Of a stretch of 12,458 bases of DNA, positions 1 to 6,431 are shown one piece after another. The position numbers and the translations under genes were made by a program. The DNA is taken from NCBI GenBank assembly GCA_964385715.1, contig CAYLRE010000133.1, positions 1 through 12,458 of the forward strand, read 5' to 3'. The number at the start of each line of letters is the position of its first letter. The stretch's first letter is position 1. The notes beneath the pieces were generated by a model, which saw only the letters and a list, made by a program, of their open reading frames with translations, was not told the origin of the DNA and did not search any database. This DNA is from MB-PLM-2 sp964385715 (GTDB lineage Bacteria > Planctomycetota > Planctomycetia > Pirellulales > UBA7805).

Positions 1-583
1 ACTCGTCCGTGATGTCGGTGATGTTAACGTTGATCAACACCATACCGACCTTGGCAAGTTCCGGTTCGAGCGACTCTTGAATGTGAGAAAGGAACTTGTC
101 GCGGTCACGGTTGATGTCCTCAATCCGCATCGAGGCGATAACCTGTCGCAGCTGACCGAAGATAATCTCCTCCGCCTGCTGGCGGATGTCGTTCGTCGTT
201 AGCCCGAGCAGGCGAATGGCCGCCTGTTGCATGATCTCTGGCGCGGTACCAACAGCGACCGTGAACACACTCGGCACGTTAACACGAATATTCTCGATCG
301 AGAGGGCGCCACGGAGCGGAATTTCAATCTGGATCGGCTCCAGACTCAAATAGGCGTAGTCCTGGATCAGTGGCACCACCAGCTTGGCACCACCGTGAAT
401 CGCCTTGGCAGGTGTCCCTTTGCCGGTCTTACCGTAGATCACAAGCACCCGGTTACTCGGGCAGCGTTTGTACTGCCGCTTGATGAGAATAAGCGTGATG
501 AAAAAGACGATCGGCACGATCAAAACCAACGCCACAAGGGCGATCGTGGAAGCGTCCCATCCGCCAATAGCTGCCAATAACAT
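1..583 (-). CDS. Flotillin family (SPFH domain) protein, C-terminus cut by window edge
   Basis: Only the first 194 residues are visible; the gene runs off the left edge. Residues 1-12 are short and polar to neutral, residues about 13-36 form one hydrophobic membrane anchor (ALVALVLIVPIVFFITLI), and this is followed by KRQYKRCPSNRVLVIYGKTG, which matches the flotillin/YqiK signature just after the anchor. The SPFH (band 7) domain follows, with PLIQDYAYLSLEPIQIEIP and AIRLLGLTTNDIRQQAEEI typical of flotillins. Flotillins scaffold ordered membrane microdomains and oligomerise through SPFH and a C-terminal coiled coil; the coiled-coil half lies outside the window. The ATG is chosen because AAAGGGG sits 8 bases upstream. 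The upstream minus-strand neighbour is an NfeD-like gene, 158 bp away, the same pairing as yuaF-floT (yuaG) of Bacillus. Family assignment is firm; exact role is inferred from family. Confidence 0.94.
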   Translation of the reverse strand, partial: MLLAAIGGWDASTIALVALVLIVPIVFFITLILIKRQYKRCPSNRVLVIYGKTGKGTPAKAIHGGAKLVVPLIQDYAYLSLEPIQIEIPLRGALSIENIRVNVPSVFTVAVGTAPEIMQQAAIRLLGLTTNDIRQQAEEIIFGQLRQVIASMRIEDINRDRDKFLSHIQESLEPELAKVGMVLINVNITDITDE

Positions 584-741
584 ATTGAATACCCCTTTCT
601 AGACCGCTGCCGTGTGACGCAATTGCCGCATGACAGACAATCCGGTGCGAATCGATGTTGTGTAACTTAAGTGTCTATATCGCAAGCGCTCAAATCGCTC
701 TTAGATCTTGGTCTCAAGAGTGATCCACTGCGCGAAGAAAA

Positions 742-1431
742 CTAGGCCTCGGAAGACGACGTCGGCTCGGCGTTTGCGCCATCATCCGTAGCAACCGGAT
801 CCTCGATGACGGGTTCCTCGATGACGGGCATCACCATCACGGTGTGCGGTCCGATCACCTCGGTCACCTCGACCTGTGACCCGGTCGCTAGTTTTCCATC
901 GTAGTCGGTCAGAGCGGCGATTTCCTCCAATCGCCCCTGCAGAGAGATGGAAACCTTGCCTGTGCCAGAATTTCCGCCGGGAACCGGTACCAATACGCTA
1001 CCCCGATGGCCCACCGCATGGCGGATCTGAATCGTGCCATCGTCCTGCAGACGGTGGATACTCCGCATCAGATAGTACATTCCGTAGATGGCCGCGATGC
1101 CCGCGGCACTGGCGGCCAGAATCGAAATGAGAGTCGATTGTTCTTTGGCGGCAGCGATATAGCCAACCAGACCAAAGACGGTGATGCCCGTAACCAGCGT
1201 TTGTAACGACAGCACCTCGAATAGATGACTGGCATGATCCGAGGCGTCGAGATCCCCGTCGAATCCGTCGCCAAAATCGCCGTCGCCAAAATCGCCGCCA
1301 CCGAAATCGCCGCCCGGGTCGATATCGAACGTGCCGCCGTCGTCGCCAATGCCCAGCAGGGTCATCGCGAACTGGCAGATCATGATCACGCCGCCAATGA
1401 TCGCGCAGAAAAGAAATACCGTCGACAACAT
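742..1431 (-). CDS. NfeD-like membrane protein with C-terminal OB-fold
   Basis: The 229-residue protein has one hydrophobic segment at about 5-27, an Asp/Gly-rich loop at about 28-66, two further membrane helices at about 75-95 and 100-122, then a small beta-rich domain at about 133-203 (IRHAVGHRGSVLVPVPGG ... GKLATGSQVEVTEVIG ... VMVMPV), the layout of NfeD/YuaF proteins with an OB-fold. The tail is acidic (VIEEPVIEDPVATDD). NfeD-like proteins partner flotillins in the membrane, and a flotillin gene follows on the same strand, so an operon is likely. The ATG at 1431 is chosen because GAGGG lies 8 bases upstream; a TTG ten codons earlier (1461) is open but lacks a ribosome site. The unusual part is the GDFGx pentapeptide repeat in the first loop, which I do not recall from standard family members. 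Family call is strong; function is by analogy. Confidence 0.88.
   Translation of the reverse strand: MLSTVFLFCAIIGGVIMICQFAMTLLGIGDDGGTFDIDPGGDFGGGDFGDGDFGDGFDGDLDASDHASHLFEVLSLQTLVTGITVFGLVGYIAAAKEQSTLISILAASAAGIAAIYGMYYLMRSIHRLQDDGTIQIRHAVGHRGSVLVPVPGGNSGTGKVSISLQGRLEEIAALTDYDGKLATGSQVEVTEVIGPHTVMVMPVIEEPVIEDPVATDDGANAEPTSSSEA
1267..1311. repeat. 15 bp tandem repeat (3 units) inside the NfeD-like gene
   Basis: Two exact adjacent copies of GTCGCCAAAATCGCC (1267-1281 and 1282-1296) are followed by a diverged third copy (1297-1311). The unit is a multiple of three and, read on the minus strand, encodes the GDFGD/GDFGG pentapeptides of the Asp/Gly-rich loop, so it is an in-frame coding minisatellite that could change length without breaking the gene. 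Confidence 0.85.
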
Positions 1432-1551
1432 CGCGTGCCCTCGCTGTGTGCCAAAAAACAATCCGTCCGATTAGCTATTCGCCTGGCAATCGAGAATATT
1501 GGAAAGATTCTTCACAAATTCAGCCACGCATCAGAAAACCGCCAAGCATCC

Positions 1552-1580
1552 ATGATCGGACATCCGTCTGGCAGTGTCAA
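1552..1580 (-). promoter_or_regulatory. Candidate sigma-70-type promoter for the nfeD-flotillin unit
   Basis: On the minus strand a perfect -35 box TTGACA (1580-1575) is followed by a 17-base spacer and GATCAT (1557-1552), four of six matches to TATAAT. Transcription would begin near 1544 and leave a leader of about 110 bases before the NfeD start at 1431. It lies in the gap between the stop of the three-domain protein (1665) and the NfeD gene. It is a match to a consensus only; no transcription data were available. Confidence 0.45.
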
Positions 1581-1664
1581 ACTGGCCCAGACCTGAAATA
1601 TCCCGAGAATGGGACGCAAATAGAAGAGGCAAGAAGGCGGTCGATTCTCAAGAATGTTGTAGCA

Positions 1665-4214
1665 CTAGAAGCCACCGAGCCCGATGCCTCTCGGATCGCC
1701 ACGTCCGCCACCACCGAAATTTCGGAAACCGCGACCGAATCCACTCGCTTGCTCTCCTTCGATTCCGATCGAGTCCTCGACTTCGTCGTCTGTCTGTTGA
1801 GGAGTGGAAGAGAACTCGGCATCCTGCGTTCCGTTGAATCCGCCTTCGCCAGCATAGGGAAGACACGCCGGACAGTTTGCACTTTCATCGCGATTCGTTC
1901 GCAGCGACTCGAGCAAGCGATCAACCTGTCGATGAATCGGTAGCGGCGCTGCGATGATGAGAGAACCAGTCCCGGATTTTTCATATTCCTGGATAGAGGC
2001 CGTCCCGCCTGCCTCTTCCCAGGTGTCGCGGGCGATGGTCGACGTCACCGCCTCGATGAGCGGATCGAAATCGGCGATCAGGCTGCCGTCCTTTCGCTGG
2101 CAAGCACACAGATCAAACACATCGTAGCTCTTGACAATGAGCTGCTCCAACTCTCGCTCCTTGGTCGTGACCCAAATCATTTCGCTACGAACCATGTAGG
2201 TCAATTCTCGGTCGATTCGCCCAAGCAACAAGCGCAAGGCCGAGCGTGCGGAAAAATCTCCGGAAACCTCTGTCGAGACCGGGGAATCGGTTCCTATCGA
2301 CAATTCATCGAGGGCAGCTCCATCGACGACTACCGGAACGTTTAGCTCCTGGGATATCCAGTCGACAACATCGCCCAGCGAGCTATCGTCATCCAGCCGA
2401 CTCAGATCGACTTTAACATCGAGCGCCGCGATTAGCTTCGCGCGTATCTTGCTGTTGCGAGGCGAAATGTCCTGCGTCGCCTGCGGTTTGGGAATCGCGA
2501 CCGGCTCAGGCTCCGCCTTGAGTTCTGCCCCCTTCCACTTCCGCAAGTCTCTCGCATGCACGACCATATCCTCCGACTTCTCTTCCTGAGCATCTTTCTT
2601 ATCCCCATCACGTTGTGCTTCGGGACCGAGATGCGGTGGCAGATCGCAGGGCGGCAAGCTCACCGACGCTCGCTGCTGATTTCGCAACGCCGCGAGTAGA
2701 TTCGCCACCTGTTCGTGTTGCTGCCATGTTGTGCTCACGATGATCGATCGAATTCCGTCGGCGCCGAAATCAACAATCCTTCCGTAGCCACCGGCTTCCT
2801 CCCAGCTGTCTGGCTCCAGAGTCGTCGTAATCGGCTCAATCAGACTCTCGAAGTCGCTGGCCAGGTTCCCACGATTGCCAACACAACGAATGGTCAAGTC
2901 GGCAACGTCGTAGACCTTGATAACCGGGTTCTCGGACACGCGTTCTCGCGTGGTGATCAGGAGCCTCCCCGGCTCGACCAGCACATCAAGCTCGGGATTG
3001 ATCTTATTGAGCGCGTAACGAAGCAACGCGCCTGCTTCTAGAGATCCGGACAACTCGAACTCGAGGGGCATGTCCGCACCAATGCTGAGTTCATCGAGTG
3101 CCACCGCGTCGAATGCAACCGGAACTCCAATGGCCTTCGAGACCGCCTCGGCCAACTCCCCTACAGAAGTCTCGCCTGACAGCTTCTCAACGTCGATTCT
3201 TTTCTTGAGCGTCTTGGCCGCACGATTCATGTCGGCGACTTCGAGCGGCGACACCATGACGGCCTGCTTTGGCTGTGGCCGCTTGACGGCAGCGGCGGCC
3301 GCCTTCGCCTCGGCCGTCCACTTCTCGGCTTCCGCCTTAACTTGTTCCGGCGATCGGTTGTCCAAACCACCCGCGACGTCGCCACAGCAGTCGAACGCGT
3401 CTTGATACGCGCATCCCACACCGCTGGCATGACGAACTTGCCTTAGCCCAGACAAAAGGGACTTTATCGCATCGTGAACCTCGCTGACCTGAGAAACAAC
3501 GAGCACGGCAAAGCCGGGCCCCTCGATCTCAGCGGCGCTGGCCGCACCACCAGCCACGTCCCAGGTGTCGGGAGCCAATGAGGTGTTTATCACTTCGATC
3601 AATCCGTCGAAATCCGTAAGTGTTTCGCCCGACGTGCCGCACGAATCGCAACGCACCAAGTCGGCAACATCGTACGTCTTGGTGGTGAGCATTTCTTCCC
3701 TGGCCTCAAGCGTCGTGATCATGACAACCTCGTCGCGCACGACCCAGCAAAGTTCAGGATCGATTCCTCGAAGAACTCGCGTGAGCGCCAGCCCAAAGGC
3801 AACATCTCCTCGGGGCACCGCCGGAACGGGCGCGTCGCTGCCTATCCCAAGTTCATCGAGCCTCGCAACGTCCACCACGACCGGTACGGCGGAGGTGGCT
3901 GACAACATCTCAGCAATATCGTCCAGGGCGACGTCATCTCGCCTACTTGTCATCTGTTCAAGGTTGACCGGCATGGCCAGCTTCTCACGAATCTTGTCAT
4001 GCTGCTTCACCTCAGCAGGCCAAACCTGGATGACTTGTGGCCGAACCTGTTCGGCAGCACCTTTCGAACCTTTGGGAACCGCCGCCGCTTCCGCTTTGCC
4101 CGCAGCGGCTTTGCCGTTTTCTGCCCAGGCAGTCGCAACAACCAGCAGCCCAACCGTGGCTACCCCAAGGAATGCAAGCGCGCACGCCCGTGCCTTATCT
4201 TTCCCCACTCGCAT
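1665..4214 (-). CDS. Exported protein with three tandem copies of a planctomycete secretin-N/STN-like domain
   Basis: The 849-residue protein starts with a signal peptide (hydrophobic core about 11-28, cleavage likely after AWA at 29-31). Three homologous units of about 180-190 residues follow at about 74-262, 336-515 and 589-774, separated by Lys/Glu/Ala/Pro-rich linkers. Each has the order: hydrophobic strand plus DELxIGxDxP (120-129, 374-383, 636-645), an ALxxxLxxI(D/N)xEL helix, (I/V)TTxER-like strand, YDVxDL (181-186, 435-440, 697-702), DFxxLIE, and D(T/S)W(D/E)xAGG (216-223, 469-476, 730-737), ending in a helix LLxxLR. This resembles short secretin/TonB N-terminal type domains that I recall as frequent in planctomycetes. 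No secretin pore domain is present. The C-terminus (825-849) is Gly/Arg/Phe-rich. The ATG is preceded by GGAAAGGGAAC. It probably acts in the periplasm or envelope in protein binding; its function is unknown. Confidence 0.88.
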   Translation of the reverse strand: MRVGKDKARACALAFLGVATVGLLVVATAWAENGKAAAGKAEAAAVPKGSKGAAEQVRPQVIQVWPAEVKQHDKIREKLAMPVNLEQMTSRRDDVALDDIAEMLSATSAVPVVVDVARLDELGIGSDAPVPAVPRGDVAFGLALTRVLRGIDPELCWVVRDEVVMITTLEAREEMLTTKTYDVADLVRCDSCGTSGETLTDFDGLIEVINTSLAPDTWDVAGGAASAAEIEGPGFAVLVVSQVSEVHDAIKSLLSGLRQVRHASGVGCAYQDAFDCCGDVAGGLDNRSPEQVKAEAEKWTAEAKAAAAAVKRPQPKQAVMVSPLEVADMNRAAKTLKKRIDVEKLSGETSVGELAEAVSKAIGVPVAFDAVALDELSIGADMPLEFELSGSLEAGALLRYALNKINPELDVLVEPGRLLITTRERVSENPVIKVYDVADLTIRCVGNRGNLASDFESLIEPITTTLEPDSWEEAGGYGRIVDFGADGIRSIIVSTTWQQHEQVANLLAALRNQQRASVSLPPCDLPPHLGPEAQRDGDKKDAQEEKSEDMVVHARDLRKWKGAELKAEPEPVAIPKPQATQDISPRNSKIRAKLIAALDVKVDLSRLDDDSSLGDVVDWISQELNVPVVVDGAALDELSIGTDSPVSTEVSGDFSARSALRLLLGRIDRELTYMVRSEMIWVTTKERELEQLIVKSYDVFDLCACQRKDGSLIADFDPLIEAVTSTIARDTWEEAGGTASIQEYEKSGTGSLIIAAPLPIHRQVDRLLESLRTNRDESANCPACLPYAGEGGFNGTQDAEFSSTPQQTDDEVEDSIGIEGEQASGFGRGFRNFGGGGRGDPRGIGLGGF

Positions 4215-4621
4215 GATGTTCCCTTTCCTCGCCTCAAAGATGGCGACTGGCTATCACCAGCCGTATCTACCTAGCCGCAGGTTAGAATTCGCCGCCGCTC
4301 CCCCTATTTCGGAGATCGCCGTCGCCGTTATTCCCTCGATCAACAGAAAAAGATCCTCTGCAACAGAACTTGGCACACATCCATCCCAACGCGACCAACA
4401 GAGAGAATAACCAGAAAGCCAGGCGACGGGCAAATTTTGGCCCTGCGTATGGAGAGATAAGGAGTAGGCAGTAGCATGTAGCGTGCGCACCTACGCGCGC
4501 CGAGATACAGTAGCCACGGCCGGCCCAACTGGAGGCGGATTTGCGGGAACGGACGCGCTGCCTGTTCCGCAACAGAGAATGGCGCGTGCAAGCACGCACC
4601 CTACGAATTGATCACCGCGTC
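4215..4621. other. Non-coding stretch between two minus-strand genes
   Basis: This 407 bp region holds the leader of the three-domain protein gene and the 3' flank of the barrel gene. Short open frames on both strands here have low-complexity composition, lack ribosome sites and resemble nothing I know. GCGTGC/GCACGC (4584-4589, 4592-4597) and an imperfect GCGGGAAC/GTTCCGC pair (4543-4550, 4564-4570) could form hairpins after the barrel gene's stop at 4622, but no T-run follows on the minus strand. I see no convincing promoter. Confidence 0.6.
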
Positions 4622-5887
4622 TTAAAACGCCTTCGACCAGCTCGTCGCCAGCGACCAGTCCTGCTCCAGCTGCACGCCGCGGAGATTCTGGTAGACCTTG
4701 TGAGCGACCTCGAAGTTCAGTCGCCCGCCGCACGGCAGCCAGTACATGGCCCCGTAGCCGAAGTTGATGAATTCGCCACCACGCATGTCCGATCGCGCGG
4801 TGCTGATCAACATCGGGTTCAGGTCCGGATCGGCCCCCACGTAGTTGCTCTTAAAGAGGGCTTCCACGCGGAACGATACGGCAAATCGCTTCTCGCAGTC
4901 GAGCACGCGAGTGACCCAGGTGTTGAGGCGATACTCGTTGCCCATGCGGTAGTTCTGATCGTTGAAGCCCATCGGCAGGTCGAATTGAGCCTGTACGCCG
5001 GCGCTCCAGTAGTCCCAGAACCGCTTGTAGGTAACGCCGGGTCGGGCGTCCCAAGTTCCACTTCCCAACCGCATTGGGTAAGGAAGGTCCGCGAGCGAGG
5101 CGGTCGGAATCGAGGATTGCCTGTCGATGTCGCCGGTCGGGGCCGAGAAACCGATATTGAAAATCAACTCGTCAGTCTCGTTCTCCCACGCCTTCCACAA
5201 CGTACCGAAGGCGAAGTCGCCAAAGCCGGAGTTGGTGACGCGGAAATTGTTGTTCGGAAAACTGGGCCGGCGGGCGTGGTCCATTGTGTTGACCTGCCAC
5301 ATCGGCATGATGTACGCCGTGAAGCAATCGTTCAGCCCGTACATGACGTGCATCATGTGCATTTCCATCGTCATGGAAAGCGGGGTGGCACCGAAACCAT
5401 TTGGGGGCGGGGCCGCTCCCAGGAAATTCAACGCTTCCAGATCGGTCAGCGACGACGTGCCGGCACGATTCCCGTCCATGTACATGTTCATGTACTTGTA
5501 CTCGACCATCCACTGGCCCTTCTTATGGGCGTGGTCGCCGAACAGATGGGCCGGGGCGTGCGTATCGACGCGGCCATGCTTGATGTCGTGGTTGTTGTGC
5601 GCGTGCCCAGGACCACCTTTGCACCACCAGGGAGCGCCTTTACACCCCCGGGAAGCACAGCCCAGCCCGCATCCACAATCACTTTCACAGCCGCAATCGC
5701 AGTCGCATCCATGGTCGCCCGCACTGTGATCGCTCGATCCATGGTCGCTTTCCGAGGCGAACTCCTCTTCAAACTCGCGGAAGTAGGAAAAGTCACTGTT
5801 TCCGCGATTCGCGTCTTGGGCGAAGGCCGGAGCCACCACGAACATCAGGGCACTGACGGATAGTGTTAGGGAGAGTAGCTTTGACAC
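4622..5887 (-). CDS. Outer-membrane beta-barrel-like protein, MetA/'transporter' type, with Cys/His-rich N-terminus
   Basis: The 421-residue protein begins with a clear Sec signal peptide (cleavage likely after AFA, residue 23). Residues about 24-60 are acidic, residues 61-89 hold nine cysteines (61, 63, 65, 67, 71, 73, 77, 82, 89) alternating with Asp/Gly, and 94-121 are His-rich (GHAHNNHDIKHG ... HLFGDHAH). From about 122 to the end the sequence is amphipathic beta with many aromatics (KKGQWMVEYKYMNMYMDGN), ending in Phe as outer-membrane barrels often do. The GDHxHxxGxWMxxYxYMxMxMxGN motif is one I associate with the phenol-degradation MetA family of 'transporters'. Met is abundant at 127-137 and 171-196. 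Ligand-rich segments suggest metal, perhaps copper, handling; that is inference. The start is GTG, since the only nearby ATG would truncate the signal peptide; the ribosome site is weak (TGGGGC). It likely sits in the outer membrane. Confidence 0.8.
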   Translation of the reverse strand: MSKLLSLTLSVSALMFVVAPAFAQDANRGNSDFSYFREFEEEFASESDHGSSDHSAGDHGCDCDCGCESDCGCGLGCASRGCKGAPWWCKGGPGHAHNNHDIKHGRVDTHAPAHLFGDHAHKKGQWMVEYKYMNMYMDGNRAGTSSLTDLEALNFLGAAPPPNGFGATPLSMTMEMHMMHVMYGLNDCFTAYIMPMWQVNTMDHARRPSFPNNNFRVTNSGFGDFAFGTLWKAWENETDELIFNIGFSAPTGDIDRQSSIPTASLADLPYPMRLGSGTWDARPGVTYKRFWDYWSAGVQAQFDLPMGFNDQNYRMGNEYRLNTWVTRVLDCEKRFAVSFRVEALFKSNYVGADPDLNPMLISTARSDMRGGEFINFGYGAMYWLPCGGRLNFEVAHKVYQNLRGVQLEQDWSLATSWSKAF

Positions 5888-6169
5888 GCTCGGAGCCCCA
5901 GGGAGAGGAGATAGCTGGGCATCAATAGACGCACGTATCCTCTACCTCGACACCGGGCAGCGGGGACCGTGATACAAATGCTTGCAACCGGAAAGGTTTA
6001 CCTAAGCGGAACCCGGACATTGGCCTAGGCGACGACACAGAAGAAGAGACAGACGCGATACGCAGGATTTCCGTGGGCTGCTCCCGGCGAGCACGACATA
6101 GAGGTGACCAGATGCGGGTGGCTGCACTCGCCCCGAGCGAGTCGAGACGCCCGGGTCCCGAAGAGCCCC

Positions 6170-6181
6170 GAAAGCGCTTTC
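6170..6181. repeat. Perfect 12 bp palindrome GAAAGCGCTTTC
   Basis: The sequence GAAAGCGCTTTC is its own reverse complement and is not extended on either side. It lies in non-coding DNA about 280 bp from the barrel gene start and 250 bp from the membrane-protein start. It could be a binding site for a dimeric regulator; distance from both genes and a single copy make this weak. Confidence 0.4.
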
Positions 6182-6298
6182 ACGCGAACCCGCTCGAATC
6201 CAGGGCTAGAATACGCATCCCAGACCTTCGTCAATGGCGGCTAACCGCCTCTATTACCGGTGATCTTAGTCGTCGCGGGAAGCCGTATTCGAGAAAAC

Positions 6299-6326
6299 TT
6301 GCAATCGAGATTCAACTAGCTATGCT
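6299..6326 (+). promoter_or_regulatory. Candidate promoter for the orphan membrane protein
   Basis: TTGCAA (6299-6304) and TATGCT (6321-6326) are separated by 16 bases, each matching four of six sigma-70 consensus positions. A short dyad, CTAGC (6316-6320) and GCTAG (6334-6338), brackets the -10 box and could be an operator. The start of transcription would be about 100 bases before the gene. Confidence 0.3.
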
Positions 6327-6431
6327 AACCATTGCTAGCGACTCGTCGTGACGACGGAAGAACCGGCATCACCATCGATAACGCGGCGAAACTACCTGGC
6401 ACCAGGCATCCCATGACGCTTGGCGCTCTCG

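Larger units (their letters stand above)
5888..6431. other. Non-coding region between divergent genes
   Basis: This 544 bp gap separates the barrel gene (minus) from the orphan membrane protein (plus) and must hold both upstream regions. Two short frames (plus 6073-6351, minus 6025-6234) are Arg/Ser/Pro-rich, overlap each other and lack a ribosome site, so I treat them as chance. A perfect 12 bp palindrome lies at 6170-6181 and a candidate plus-strand promoter at 6299-6326. I see no tRNA, riboswitch or mobile element remnant. Confidence 0.6.

Noticed and set aside
706..719. Hairpin TCTTG-GTCT-CAAGA between the NfeD-like and flotillin genes
   Set aside because: The stem is only 5 bp and AT-rich, without a T-run, so it is unlikely to separate the two genes.
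3565..4410. A 281-codon plus-strand frame opposite the three-domain protein
   Set aside because: Ser/Thr/Ala-rich low-complexity translation, antisense to repeat unit 1 and the signal peptide; no ribosome site.
4543..4597. Terminator hairpins after the barrel gene
   Set aside because: Stems are short or bulged, and no T-run follows on the minus strand.
4254..4599. Several short minus-strand frames upstream of the three-domain protein
   Set aside because: They overlap in different frames, none has a ribosome site, and none resembles a known small protein.
4541..5863. A 440-codon open frame on the plus strand, almost fully antisense to the barrel gene
   Set aside because: Its translation is Arg/Val/His-rich with no domain or signal, while the minus strand gives a signal peptide, barrel strands and a terminal Phe. 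GC-rich codon bias explains the open antisense frame.
6100..6220. Possible tRNA-like segment (CTCGAATCC resembles a T-loop)
   Set aside because: No matching acceptor, D or anticodon stems could be built around it.
6025..6351. Two overlapping short frames in the 544 bp gap (minus 6025-6234, plus 6073-6351)
   Set aside because: Arg/Ser/Pro-rich composition, no ribosome site, no membrane or signal segment; likely chance.
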